DNA of 64,000 nucleotides from Trema orientale (GCA_002914845.1 JXTC01000286.1:210075-274074); one strand, 5' to 3'; numbered from the stretch's first letter, positions 47,701-58,960 are shown. Notes: generated by a model from the letters alone, not told the origin. Program-made: numbers and translations.

Positions 47701-50188
47701 CCTGTCACATTAATTCTTTGCATAATAAGTGAGATGGAATAGAATCTCTTTCAAAAAGTGAAAAAAATAAAAAAAATAAGTGAGATGGAATACGATAAAT
47801 TGAGCGAGCTGGAAGTTGGAATTTTGGTTTGTTGGTACTCTTTTAAGTCTTTATTTCATATTTAAATAAGATTTTCTCAATGTTCCATGTTTGGAATCCA
47901 AAAAATGTATAAAATATTCTGTATTTTCAAAAAAAAAAAAACAATTCTCCATGTTTTAGTTTAAGTTTCTAACTTTACTTACACCAAAAGAAAAGAAAAT
48001 CCATTTTTTTTTTTATGATTACATAATACGTGATCTAACATAACAAATTATATTCACAATTCTATATTCTCACAGTAAAAGGTTTTCCAATATAAGCTTA
48101 GAATCGGAAATGACTACATACGAATTTCAAAGGAAAAAATATATTGACCGTTTTGTCTGTTTGCTTCCCCCCAGAGGACCGAATCTTGACTTGAATTTGT
48201 TAGACTAATGTATAATGTATCTCTAATAATTCTCACCATATAAAAACAAAACAAGATAGTCTAACAACAACAAAATAAAAGTAAAAACATTGTATAATTA
48301 TTCCCTGAGTGTTTATTCTTGTGATATTCTCTCAGAAAGATACTCTTTTTTTCCCTCCCTCCTATAAAACTCATATCACATATTATTTTTACCGTAATGC
48401 ATAGATAAATGTCATATTTCGTGATCACTACAATTTTCCTTTTAAAATTTTCCATATTAACTTCTAACTTTTTGTTCAAAAATATAGTAGCTTGCATTTT
48501 GGGATTTGAGAGGAATTAATAGCAATAATTGTTTAGTTTGAGGAAAACGATGTAGCATGAGCTGTCCATCTTTATTCACAGACTTGGCTAACAAACAATG
48601 AAAATGTCCTTTTTTATTTTTATTTATTTATTTATTTATTTTGTTCTGCTAGAAAGCGCCAAATAACTTGGCATTTTTTTAATAGAAATTTGACTTATAT
48701 TTTGGCCTACTAAATTAAAATGTGGATTGATATCATTCATATTTGATACTATCATTTCTTTTTGAGGGAACATTTTTTTTTTTTTTTTAAAGTGGGGCTT
48801 AACTAATGACCACCACTTACTACAAATTAAAGGAAAATGGCACACACACACACTACCAAGGTTTGAACCCTTGACCCCCCCAAATACACACACACAACCC
48901 TCAAACCTTGGACCAACTGAGCTAACCCCAGTTGGCTCTTTTTGAGGGAACATTATATCCACATTTTCCACAAATCGTAAAATAATTATAATATTGGTGA
49001 CGCATCATATGCCTTTGCAGTTTAATTTCTTCTCCAACCAGAAAAGGATTTATTATATTTCTTTTCCTAAGCAGATTCCAATTTCGTTTTGTTTTTTCTC
49101 TTTCTTTTTCCCTCTAATGAAACAGGTCCTTATTTATTTATTTATTTATTTTTGAATAATGCTATGGACACCAGTGGTGCCCAGCACCATAATAATATGT
49201 CAGTCTATCACTGACTAATCATAATTATAATTCAGATGGGCCCATATAGGACCTAGTTTATTAATTAAATTATCCCGTAATAGACAAACATATTATTATG
49301 GTGCTGGGCACCACGGTGCCGCATAACATTGCTATTTATTTTCACACAAAACTATCTGCCTATCTCATACTATCTTATAGACACGAAACTTCCCCAAAAC
49401 AAGAGTTTATTATGGTTAAAAATAAAAAAGATAAATCATTATATTACTAGAATACCCTAGCGGTTTATACTAACACTAACATCCATTTTAAATCTATTCG
49501 GTCATTATGTTCCCTATGGGGAAAAAAANAGAGACGGACAAGAAAAACTACCAGATAAAACAGAAGCTTCACTCTGTGTAAGCATGGCAGAGAATCCTCT
49601 AAAAGCATGATTGTAATTGTGGACTATAGATATTCTCTCACTTTCTTGGCTGCCAAAATTATACGTACATACATATGTATATATACAATTTATACAACAT
49701 TTATGACAACAAAAAGAAATTAATAAGAATTTAATTGATAATTTGATATGAACCTTGGATTAATAATGGAGGACAATAATTGCAGATAAGAAGATTCAGA
49801 AACTTGAGCACGTCCTCCATTTTCATTCACTGATATTGGATCTGTAGCTCCCATGTAAACCACATAATGCTGCAACAAATCAAATAAAGATCAGAAATAT
49901 AATATAATTTTCTCCAGAATAAAATTTTCAATCAATTACTCAAATCTTGTCCCATTATCATTCTCATTTTTATTACTGAATTGTAGCATATAGTTCACTT
50001 TTGGGTACGTCTTTATTCATTTTCTCAGCAACCAAACACGAAAAAAGAGAGTGAATTATAGCATTTTGAAGGATGCCCTTTCGAGAATTTACCTTGGGGG
50101 TCTCATGATTTGAAGCAGAGGCTCCAGAAAGGGTGATGAGAAGCCATGGCAGAGAGAAGAGGGAGAGTAGTAGAAGAAGGTTAGCCAT
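38784..50188 (-). CDS. Subtilisin-like serine protease, SBT5.2-type, one exon not found
   Basis: Ten minus-strand exons can be joined: 50188-50093, 49869-49754, 49649-49552, 47118-46963, then 41632-41095, 40814-40714, 40622-40380, 40090-39976, 39830-39617 and 39334-38784. All introns are GT-AG and phases agree, except between 46963 and 41632, where one exon is missing. Order of parts: signal peptide ([20 protein letters not shown]), I9 propeptide ([29 protein letters not shown]), catalytic Asp ([10 protein letters not shown]), catalytic His ([12 protein letters not shown]), oxyanion Asn (CSAGNNGPD), PA-like insert ([13 protein letters not shown]), catalytic Ser ([14 protein letters not shown]) and a fibronectin-III-like tail ([12 protein letters not shown]). 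About 742 residues are visible. Family members are secreted apoplastic proteases; the closest resemblance I see is to Arabidopsis SBT5.2/CRSP. The missing piece should encode the IWPES...NCNR stretch. It may lie in the unknown bases at 42627-42886 or be lost, in which case this is a pseudogene. Confidence 0.85.
42185..42500. repeat. Imperfect direct repeats beside the assembly gap
   Basis: The phrase AATTATTCAAAACAATTAAA followed by an A/G-rich AAGAATGACAAA and CATTTTGTC occurs three times with changes (near 42192, 42265 and 42392). Low complexity makes the edges vague. Confidence 0.6.
42627..42886. other. Assembly gap (260 unknown bases)
   Basis: A run of N. It interrupts the subtilase intron in the interval where the missing exon is expected. 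Repeats on both sides probably caused the gap. Confidence 0.99.
43294..43960. repeat. Minisatellite with 22/44-bp core units in a larger repeat
   Basis: A 44-bp unit starts at 43342, 43386 and 43430. Each is made of two related 22-bp halves, TCGGTATCTAATTAAGAGAT and TAGGTATCTAAGTGAGAGAC (each plus 2 bases). This core lies in a larger segment (CTAATAATTTT...TAACTAAGTG...GTAGGTAA...ATATAGATAC) seen three times, beginning near 43299, 43559 and 43739. Confidence 0.85.
44860..45130. repeat. AT-rich imperfect tandem repeat
   Basis: The pattern ATTTACATTGTAAATGTATAC...TTCATATTTT...CACATAAAATATG is followed about 65 bases on by ATTTATATTATAAATGTGGAC...TTCATATTTTGCATATGAAAT. A weaker earlier copy is present. 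Confidence 0.55.
45379..45550 (+). mobile_element. Small Mutator-like MITE family, copy 2
   Basis: 172 bp, GGGCGCGTCTACAGTAGGGA to CCCCTACCGTAGCCATCCCC, flanked by TTACCAGTA at 45370-45378 and again at 45551-45559. The exact 9-bp duplication supports recent insertion by a Mutator-type transposase. It differs from copies 1 and 3 at only a few positions. Confidence 0.95.
45780..45920 (-). mobile_element. Degenerate tRNA-derived SINE
   Basis: On the minus strand it reads GGCTCATTGGGCTATAGCTC (A-box region), then GAGTTAGATTTCTAGGATGC (B-box region) and a tail with AAGTCATTAGTTAAGTCTCA. The tail resembles that of the SINE at 48775-48936, so both may belong to one family. Target duplication not found. 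Confidence 0.55.
46774..46925 (-). mobile_element. Small Mutator-like MITE family, copy 4 (divergent, inverted)
   Basis: 152 bp, related to the other three copies in reverse orientation and flanked by ATAATATTA at 46765-46773 and 46926-46934. Arms of about 45 bases pair almost perfectly around TTTGATGGGAATCTGT and ACAGATTCCCATCAAA. It sits 37 bases beyond the subtilase splice donor at 46962, inside the intron. Confidence 0.9.
46935..46962. repeat. TAA microsatellite at a splice donor
   Basis: On the minus strand the intron opens GTAATAATAATAATAATAAT directly after the exon ending GACACAG. The repeat therefore includes the splice donor itself. Confidence 0.9.
48775..48936 (-). mobile_element. 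tRNA-derived SINE with exact 18-bp target duplication
   Basis: On the minus strand it begins GAGCCAACTGGGGTTAGCTC (A box GTTAGCTCAGTTGGT follows), then a B box GGGTTCAAACCTTGG, and ends in an A-tail. TCTTTTTGAGGGAACATT flanks it at 48757-48774 and 48937-48954. Long exact duplications and an A-tail show insertion by LINE-type target-primed copying. It lies in an intron of the subtilase. Confidence 0.95.
49154..49332. mobile_element. MITE with long inverted ends
   Basis: The left end AATAATGCTATGGACACC continues to GTGGTGCCCAGCACCATAAT. The right end read in reverse is GCAATGTTATGCGGCACC continuing to GTGGTGCCCAGCACCATAAT. Pairing runs about 45 bases. TATTTATTTT on both sides may be the target duplication, but this is common low-complexity sequence. 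It is in a subtilase intron. Confidence 0.75.
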
Positions 50189-50308
50189 GAATGGAAGAGA
50201 GAGAAAGAGAGAGATATGTGGGTAAGAGCTTTAACTCGAGCTGTTATATTAGGTCTGGTCAGTGAGGATGAAGATGTGTTTGGAAATGTTTCGGTTATGT
50301 AGCCAACA

Positions 50309-50316
50309 ATTTATAG
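50309..50316 (-). promoter_or_regulatory. Possible TATA box of the subtilase gene
   Basis: On the minus strand TATAAATT lies about 120 bp upstream of the ATG at 50188. A GA-rich stretch follows in the likely 5' untranslated region, near 50190-50213. Confidence 0.4.
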
Positions 50317-52456
50317 GTAGCTCTGTTTTGGTTAGTGAAAGTTATAAATTGACTCTACAAACATGAACCACGAGGATAAATACAAAATGATGGTTTGATC
50401 ATTATTTTTTTTTCAAAAAAATAAAAATAAAAAATATTATTTTTATTCAATAACCATCAGATATAAAGATCAAATTAGAGAGAAACCTTTTGTAAGACCA
50501 ATATTATATGTTCGCATTACAGAGACATGTGCTTATATAAGTTGTAGATACTACATTATGATTTCCATTATTGTTATATAAGTAGTTATAATAATTGATT
50601 AGTACTTTAGGTTTATAATGTTCATTAACTGGAGCCCTTTACAACGCAGCCAATTCATATGACTACGAAATGATTACCAGTTCTACTAAGTAATCAATTG
50701 GTATTGCTTTTTTTTTTTTTTTGGTTTATTATTATTATTATTATTCGAGTATCATTCATGCATGAAGTAATGCGCTTTAAAATTTCATGTTTGCTTGATT
50801 TTTTATTTTTATTTTATTTATTTCTTTTATGAGTAGTGATGTTTGAGTACTACTTTTTTTGCTGGGGGATGTTTTGAGTACTACATAAACTAACTTCATC
50901 CATTCTTAAGGATAGTCCTAGTAACAGTATCAGCATATACTTTATGGGGATCAATAACAATATGTGAGTTATCTTAGCCAAAATAAAATAAAAATGTTGT
51001 CGGAGTACTTAAAATTTTGAGTAATGTTACAAGCAATCATATGGTGTCCAACATTACATGATTTGTCAATTTATTACTGATAACCCATAACATTGCTATA
51101 AAATTTTACATTTTCTCCAGAAATTAAGGAAAAGCTATGGCAATAAATAGGTTCTTTTAAGTCAAAAAATCAGTATTATAACATTATCGTATACCAAATT
51201 TTGTAAACTTATTTTTGTTTATTATAAATCTAACCATTGTAATATCATATTGACCACATAATTTTCTAAATGGAGTGAGTTGTACTAATGCTTGATATTA
51301 TTCAATCAAGAAGATATCATATCACATAAATGAAATTTGGTTTAGTAGTATTTACCAACCGATCAAAAAATTGGAAAACATACATAGGTTACATCTTTGT
51401 CTTTTAATGAAACAGATTCCTCTTTTTCTTTTGGTTTTATTTAGCCATTAGCTGACTAGGTACTATTTTTGATCTCTCTGTCCAAATTTTTATTTGTTTT
51501 ATGTTGAGACGAGATTTGGATCCTTTATTTAGTATACTTCTCTACTTCAGTAGTAGCTAGAATAGAAACGGATAAAAGCATATCATAAACTTGAATTGCA
51601 AGTAAACCCAATTCTCTTTTTCTACAAAAGATTAGAGAGGAAGAGTTACACATACATCAACGGCCATGTGCAACTTTTCCTCTTTGTTTCCTTTATTCTC
51701 CCTCCTTTCTTAATTAGTTTCTTTCCCTTTACATAATTTTTAGTTTAGTTTGTGTGTCTGCTTTATTATTGGTTTTCTCTTTTGTCTTTGTGCCATTTTG
51801 ACTAATGAATATTGTAGTGTTATACAGGCTAGCTACTACCAAGTGTTGAAGTGTCCCCCAAAACACTACTTTTATCAAAGTTGATATTTTAATATTCCTT
51901 GCCGCAGTAAGAAGCTTCTTATGAATCTCAAGAACAAACACTTCACCAAAATGTCTAAAGTGGTAGCTAGGGAAAGCCAAAAGGGTACTCATTTCTATGT
52001 CCATTCGAGAGTGAATCTGTTTTCCTCAACCTCCCTTGTAATTCTTCATTGATTTTTGGAGGAAAACAAAACAGTTTGTCATTTTGCCCCTTAACTCTTG
52101 CCCTCATTATGAATTGGCCCCATCTTTTTTTGGCTTTGTATTCAAGTTCCCTTTAATGGTAAAAAAATTTCTCTTTTGCCCCCATAATTAAATACTAATA
52201 CCGTTAGAAAACTACTAGTGCGTAAAAACCATATAGTCATTTCACCTTCTATTTGGAAATGTCCAATAAAATTAAAATAGCAGGAGCATTTATTTAACTC
52301 TTTAAAAAGAGAAAGACTATTTGACCTACCTACTGAAGATTTTCTAATGATGTTAGTGGTGGGAGACAAAAGAAAAATAATTTTGTTATTTATGAGGCAC
52401 TTGAATTAAAAGTTAAAAGTGAGGGGATAAAATCATACTAACATTACGAAATAAGT
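50317..52456. other. Intergenic DNA upstream of the subtilase, nothing recognised
   Basis: AT-rich with TTATTATTATTATT at about 50727-50743. No coding frame is credible; short minus-strand frames (51729-52004, 52142-52369) resemble nothing and lack coding style. The promoter of the subtilase should lie at its left end. Confidence 0.4.
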
Positions 52457-52968
52457 CACTATTTAGCGACAACTTTTTAGTAACAATAAAAAAATTTCAT
52501 AACTAAAAGTGACATTTAATCACAACTAAAAATTTATTGTGACTAAAAAGATAATACGTAGCCACAACTTATCACTAATATATTTTAGTCATAACTTTTT
52601 GTATATTATATAAAATTAGTTGTGACTAAAAGTATATTTAGTCATAATAAATTATAGGGCGCGTCTACAGTAGGGGCGCCCCTACATAGGGCCCTGTCTA
52701 TTCACCGTTGGATGGAAATCTGTATATAAATAGATTCTCCACAGATTCCCGTTATTCCCCACAGATTCCCATCCAACGATAATTAAGGCATGACCCTACG
52801 TAGGGACGCCCCTACCGTAGCTATCTCCTAAATTATATATTTTAGTGATTAAAACTTTTAGTTACGGACTTTTTTGTCATAACATAATAATGATAACATT
52901 CTTTTAGTCACAAATTTTTCTCTCTATTACAAATTTTGTTGTGACTAAAAGTAAAATTTTTTATAGTG
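52457..52968. mobile_element. CACTA-like MITE with a nested MITE
   Basis: It starts CACTATTTAGCGAC and ends AAAATTTTTTATAGTG. Subterminal words GTGACTAAAA and its reverse TTTTAGTCAC occur many times. Ends and repeats resemble a short CACTA element, but the flanking triplets do not match (AGT and TGA), so the duplication is not confirmed. The small Mutator-like MITE at 52657 is inserted in it. Confidence 0.65.
52657..52828 (+). mobile_element. Small Mutator-like MITE family, copy 3
   Basis: 172 bp, GGGCGCGTCTACAGTAGGGG to CCCCTACCGTAGCTATCTCC, flanked by TAAATTATA at 52648-52656 and 52829-52837, an exact 9-bp duplication. It sits inside the CACTA-like MITE. Confidence 0.95.
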
Positions 52969-53825
52969 TGAGGGCAAAAGTCAGGTAATAAAATGACTAC
53001 TTGTTAAAAAAAAAAAAAAAAGCATGTTCTCCGAAACTTTGCTCCCACCCTCTTGTCTTTTAAGAGTTACAACTTATTCGTATTAAATCTCATTTAACGG
53101 GTTAGGAGATCTCTGAGTGATAATGAAAACTTAAAATAAAAGAAACAAGTACCATATAAGGTTACCATAATTAATTGATGTGGTTGTAAATTTAACGTCA
53201 TTGATAATATCATTGTTTTAAGTTGGAATCCCCACAATAGTTGATTGATATTTATTATGTATTGAAAACTAATCATCCGGTAAACTAATCATCCGGTGAG
53301 AAAAACAGAGAGGGTGTAACATAAAGAACTGAATATCGTTAAATAGAATCAATGCATGGACTAAATGAACAGATTTGAAGAATATGTGTCTTTAATTATC
53401 TTTCTATCACTTTCCATCTTTTCGTCATTTTTGATTCATAGTTTTTCTATTGCAATCACCTGCTTTCTTTATATGTGTCATACGTCAAAGTCTTGCCATA
53501 TAAAGATTAAAGCCTACATCACCACCACAATCTAAAGCAACAGCATAACATATGTTTGATATTGATGTACTCCTTTTTGAATTACCTAATTTTGTACCAT
53601 TTCCTAAAGCTTAAGAATAATTAAGCATAGTGTAACCTTTTGATATAGTCTTTTCATTTTAGTGGAGTCTTTTTGGGAACGATTATAATATCCTACCACG
53701 TAATTGACAATTTTAATTAAGTTGTGCGCATCTGATATGGGCAGTCTCCATTTGCTTTAAACTTTTAATAGTATGCAATTTCTTAATTTATTTGGGATCA
53801 ATTGCAGTACTTCCATAGTAATTAA
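52969..53825. other. Intergenic DNA, nothing recognised
   Basis: AT-rich. The phrase AAACTAATCATCCGGT is repeated in tandem at about 53266-53297. No coding frame or repeat boundary is supported. Confidence 0.45.
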
Positions 53826-54289
53826 TAGAGCTGCCCGGTCTGGTCCGGCCCATTCGTTTAGGGACCCGGGCTAAACCCGGCTAAGCTTGGGATTCCCGGC
53901 CCGGTCCTTTTTTAATCGTCTAGACCTTTACTATTTTTTTTTCCCTTTTTTTTGGGCCTAGACGAGTTTGGGCCCTGTTTTTTTTTTAACAAAATTCCAA
54001 CGGTAATAAATATTATTGTTAGATATTATCGTTGGGTCTTTTAATTTTTATTTTTTTTTGTTTTAAACTAATTTTTTTCTTTTAAAAAAATATTTTTTGT
54101 ACTATAAATACCTACCCTCTCACTCTTTTTTCATACTTACAACTGTCAAATACTCTCTTATTCTCTCATTCTTTCTCTCTAATTATATTTTCAATTTTAT
54201 CTTTTTCTCTCTTATCTAATTACTATTTACTAATTATAATAATTAGTAATTATATTTTATAGCCTCCACAACTCATAAAGCTCAATTCA

Positions 54290-55445
54290 AGGTATGATTC
54301 AATCTATCACACTTATCTTTTTAATTTCATTAATTTTGTAATATATTTAGTTGTTTACTAGTATAATAATTAGTACTTTGTTGAAATTTTTCTACAATAC
54401 TATGTTTTTAATTTCAATTAATTTGTAATTTCAATTTGTAATTGTTTAAAATTAAGATAGTAGTTTATTAGTTTGTAGTTTGTAGAAAGTTTAATTGAAT
54501 ATTATATTTTTAATTTCAATTAATTTTTAATTTATAGTTATTTACAATTAAGTTAGTAGAAAATGTATTATAATATTATATTTTTAATTTCAGTTAATTT
54601 GTAATTTGTAGTTGTTTACAATTAAGTAAGTAGAAAGTGTATTATAATATTACATTTTTAATTTTAATTAATTTATAATTTATAATTGTTTATAATTAAG
54701 TTAGTAGAAAGTTTATTATAATATTATTTTTTTAATTTCTATTAATTTGTAATTTGCAGTTGTTTATAATTAAGTTAGTATAAAGTTTATTATAATATTA
54801 TTTTTTAATTTCAATTAATCTGAAATTTTAATTTGTAATTGTTTACAATTAAGATAATAGTTCATTAGTTTGTAGTTTATACAAAGTTTATTAGAATATT
54901 ATATTTTAATTTTAATTAATTCGTAATTTGTAGTTGTTTATAAGTAAGTTAGTAGAAAGTGTATTATAATATTATATTTTTAATTTCAATTAATTTATAA
55001 TTTATAGTTGTTTACAATTAAGTTAGTGGAAAGTTTATTATAATATTATTTTTTAATTTCTATTAATTTGTAATTTGTAGTTGTTTACAATTAAGTTAGT
55101 ATAAATTTTATTATAATATTATTTTTTAATTTCAATTAATTTGTAATTTTAATTTATAATTATTTATAATTAAGATAGTAGTTCATTAGTTTGTAGTTTG
55201 TATAACATTTATTAGAATATTATATTTTTAGTTTCAATTAATTTGTAATTTATAGTTGTTTATAATTTAGTTAGTAGAAAGTTTATTATAATAATATATT
55301 TTTGATTTCAATTAATTTATAATTTGTAGTTGTTTGCAGTTAAGTTAGTAGAAAGTTTATCAGAATATTATATTTTTAATTTCAATTAAGTTGTAATTTG
55401 TAGTTAGTTGTTTACAATTAAGTTAGTATAAAGTTTAGTATTATG
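54290..55445. repeat. 74-bp AT-rich tandem repeat array in the hAT element
   Basis: A unit containing TTTAATTTCAATTAATTTGT, then GTAGTTGTTTACAATTAAGT, then TAGTAGAAAGTTTATTATAA recurs about a dozen times. Spacing measured on TATTATAATATTA is 74 bases for consecutive copies at 54566, 54640, 54714 and 54788. A longer variant carries TAGTTCATTAGTTTGTAGTT. Confidence 0.9.
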
Positions 55446-55494
55446 TGTTCAAATTAATTAAGTAACATATTAATAATATATTTAAATATAGGAT

Positions 55495-57612
55495 ATGGAT
55501 ATGTCAAAAAATATCCCTATTGATTTAGAAATGGATGATGACCAAATTCGCATAGCTGAAGAGGGTGACCAAGTCCCAGAAATGCAAACTAATCTAAATA
55601 CTAGTGGAAGTTGTTCATAATTTTAAGATAGTTGTACGCCGAGCACCAGCACGACCTCCAAACGTGCAAGGACAACTTCCAATGTGTGGGACCATTTCAA
55701 TATGGAATTCAAAGATGAGGCCGATGGTAAGAAGACAAAATGACGAGATGTAAATATTACAAGAAATTATTAACTGCTAAATCATCTAGCAGGACTGCTC
55801 ATCTGAATAGACATAGTGATGCATGTGTCAAAAAATATAAAAGAGATAAGGAGCCCACTTAATCAACACTTCAATGCTTCGGTAAGTTCTTGGAATTATG
55901 ATCCTTTAGTAGCTAGGGAGTCTCTAGCATGTTTAATTATTATAAAAGATTTACTATTAAGATTTAGTGATTGTAATAGCTATGAAGATCATATTAGAAG
56001 ATCTTATTATCCCCACTTTAAAAGAGTTTCTAGAAATACCATTAGGAGTAATTTGATTAAAGTTTATGAAAATATGCATAAAGAATTAATATCTGAATTA
56101 ACTTCATTAAACTTTTGTATTGTATTGAGATCTGATATTTAGGATGCTAATTCTAAATAAGATTAAGCGTAGTTGCATATTATTTAGATTCAAAATGGAT
56201 AATACAAAAAAGAATAATTAGCATTAGAGTCGTTGATAACACACATACTGCTGAAATTATTAGAGATAAAATTTTAAATGTTATTGAAGAATATGGCATA
56301 GTGAACCGCATTATCTCCATTACTTTAGATAATGCTACTGCAAACACAAAGACCATAAAATTACTTAGCAATTTAGTAAGTTCATACACTAGAGGATTCT
56401 TACTGCATCAATGTTGTGTATGTCATATCATCAACCTTATCGTTAAATCAGGTATGGATGTAATAAGTATATATATTAAAAATATTCGATCTGCTATTGC
56501 TTACATTCATGCTTCTAATCCTCACATTGCCGAATTTAAAAGATATTGCATAGCCCAAAGGTTAAAACCAAGAAAATTCTAAAATGACATACTCATAAAG
56601 TGGAATTCCACCTATTTGATGTTGAAAAATGTATTACCATATAAAATTCTAATTACTATGTTTTACAATTCAAAAATGGATTCATTAGTATTGAAAGATG
56701 AGGATTAGTTTATTTGCGAAAAATTTGTACACTTTTTTAGACTTTTTTATGAAGCTACTGTTGCCTTATCTGGTATTTATTATCCTACTCCTCTAATTAT
56801 TTTACGTCATATCTTTTTTATTACTGAAATGTTTTGTAAGGAAAGATGTGACCCTATATTTGAACCAATTATAACACGTGTAGAATAAATATTTTTGAAA
56901 TATGGTTTCTAATTCCTTTATTATATTCATTTGCTTTTATTTTAGATCTCAGGGGTAAATTAAATGGTCTTTCTAATTTAATTAGCTATATTGCTACATG
57001 TTTTGAGATAGATTATAGTTCTGAATATACAAATACTCGTGATAAGTTTTTTGAAAGTGTATAGTATATATGAGGCTAAGTTTGGCAGAACATATAGTCA
57101 ATAATAACACACTCCACAATAAACTGAAGAATAAATCAAAGAATAAGTCTTTTTGGAATATGATAGGTTCTCGTTCTCAAAGGCGTAGTCGTAGCTCATC
57201 ATCAACATTATCAAGTTCAAGTCAAACATTACCACTAATGAATCCACTGCAATTCTCTGAGCTTAACTAATATATTGAGCTAGATTTCGACATCGACCCC
57301 GATGATAAGAATTTCAAAGTTTTAGAATGGTGGCAAAGGCATCAACCAAGATTCCTGGTACTTTCACAATTAGCGCGTGGCATTTTAACTATTCCGGTGT
57401 TTATGATTTCTTCAGAGTCTACTTTTGGCATGACTAGGATGATAGTAGATGAGCAAAGGACTTCGTTGGCCCCTGAAATGATTGAGGTGCTAGTATGTGT
57501 TAAAGATTGGGAACAAGCAGCCAAGTAAAATCAAGAAACTATTCGTATTTGTAATAAAGAATTGGCCAAAAATTTCAGTAACTCATACATGAACGATGAT
57601 AATGAGTCATAA
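55495..57612 (+). pseudogene. hAT transposase, degenerate
   Basis: The start ATG gives MDMSKNIPIDLEMDDDQIRI. A BED zinc-finger-like part follows (VWDHFNMEFKDEADG, then a C...H spacing near 55760-55830). The RNase-H-like core is clear at 56190-56580: YLDSKWIIQKRIISIRVVDN, then SITLDNATANTKTIKLL and QCCVCHIINLIVKSGMD. The C-terminal dimerisation region is at 57311-57530: VLEWWQRHQPRFLVLSQLAR, ILTIPVFMISSESTFG, LVCVKDWEQ. Frames are broken at several places (stops near 55620, 56140, 56581 and 56707), so no active enzyme is made. Confidence 0.85.
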
Positions 57613-57842
57613 ACTCCTAACTAATGATATACTAGTTTTTTCAAATAATAATTTGAATTGTAATCAATAATCATAAATAAAATCAAATTCAAAATTTCAA
57701 ATTATTTGTTTCTTTATTTTTTTAACATTTTTATTATAATTCTAAATAATTTTCTTTATAGTTTTGTTTTTAAACTTTTTTTAATCAACTATTCAATTTC
57801 AACTTATATGAGCTAGATTTCTAAATAGCACACACATATAAA

Positions 57843-57955
57843 GCTTTCACTATTTTCAGTTCAGAGTTGGTGTATAAATATTCTGTAATCAAACTTTAAT
57901 TATGTAATGAAGGTAATTGACATTTACTTAACAAATTTTTTATACAATTCTAAAA
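57843..57955 (+). repeat. 5' LTR, truncated
   Basis: It aligns with the last part of 62252-62430, from GTTTTCAGTTCAGAGTTAGT to TATACAATTCTAA. The first 70 bases or so of the LTR (from TGTTGAGAATG) are missing on this side. Confidence 0.8.
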
Positions 57956-57968
57956 TGGTATTAGAGCA
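57956..57968 (+). promoter_or_regulatory. Primer binding site (tRNA-Met type)
   Basis: TGGTATTAGAGCA differs by one base from the usual TGGTATCAGAGC primer site of Copia elements and lies directly after the 5' LTR. Confidence 0.85.
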
Positions 57969-58005
57969 GAGATCAATTGGGTCAAGACCTTCTTCATCGA
58001 CTGCC

Positions 58006-58960
58006 ATGGCTACTCAAGCTCAAGCTCAGGCTCAAGGTCAAGCTCGCTTTGTTCCAGTCACCTTCAGCCATTCTCTTTTGGTTAAGCTTGATAATCACAA
58101 CTTTCTCTTGTGGAAGCAAAAAGTAAATATTGCTATTCATGATCATAATCTTACTCGCTTTCTTAATTAAAATCTAGTTCTGGTGAAGTTCCAAAATGCC
58201 GGTGATGAAGTTGCTGGTTTAATCAGTTCAGAGTATCTAGAGTGGGAACAATAGGATCAATTACTGGTCTCATGGCTTCTTTCTTCCATGACTGAAAATC
58301 TTCTCATTCAGATGGTTGGTTGTGAATTAGCTGCAAGATTTGGGATACTCTTCATTAATACTTTGCTACTCAGAATCGAGTTAAGATAAGTCAATATTAA
58401 ACTCTTCTTCATAACACTAAGAAATGTTCTTTATCTATTGATGCTTATCTGTTAAAGATCAAAAGCTTTGTTATGCTTGCTTCAATTGGTCATGTTATTC
58501 CTCTTGATGATCTCATTGAGTATATCTTCAATGATATTTACAAAGAATTTGACACTTTCGTTGTTTCAATCAATTCAAGAACTAAAAAACATACAGTTGC
58601 AGAGATCGAATCGTTATTACTAGCTCAAGAAGCTCGAATTGAGAAAGATTCTAAGGAACTTGATTCCTCTGCTCCTCTTGAAGCCAATTTAGATTATAGT
58701 CAGAATTCAAGAGGTGGTGATTTCAATAATAGAGGAGCTTATAATTCATATCGAAGTCGAGGAAATTCTTTTAATTTCCAGATCAATGATTCTAGTTTTC
58801 GTGGTGGTTATCCCTCTCGTGGTGGTAGAGGAGGTGCCGGTTAGCAATAGCACTCCAATTGGGGCCAAAACAAGCCTCAGTGTCAACTATGTGGCAAGCT
58901 TGGGCATATGGTGTTATAGTGTTTTTATAGGTTTGATAAGACATTTCAAGGACTTGCTTC
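58006..58960 (+). pseudogene. Copia gag region
   Basis: The frame starts MATQAQAQAQGQARFVPVTF and carries LLVKLDNHNFLLWKQKVNIA, the start of the Copia gag (UBN2-type) domain. Later come AEIESLLLAQEARIEKD and a glycine/arginine-rich RGGYPSRGGRGGAG, then a CCHC zinc knuckle (CQLCGKLGH...C) near 58878-58920. Stops at about 58168, 58252, 58843 and 58916 break it. Confidence 0.8.

Larger units (their letters stand above)
53826..57615 (+). mobile_element. Decayed hAT transposon
   Basis: The left end TAGAGCTGCCCGGTCTGGTC with GGCCC and CCCGG words is typical of hAT elements. A transposase region follows at 55495-57612. Between them lies a 1.1-kb tandem array. The matching right end was not found; it may have been lost where the Copia 5' LTR is also truncated (about 57840). 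The element is therefore incomplete and inactive. Confidence 0.8.

Noticed and set aside
48775-48936. Possible tRNA gene
   Set aside because: A and B boxes are present, but there is no full cloverleaf. The A-tail and 18-bp target duplication show a SINE.
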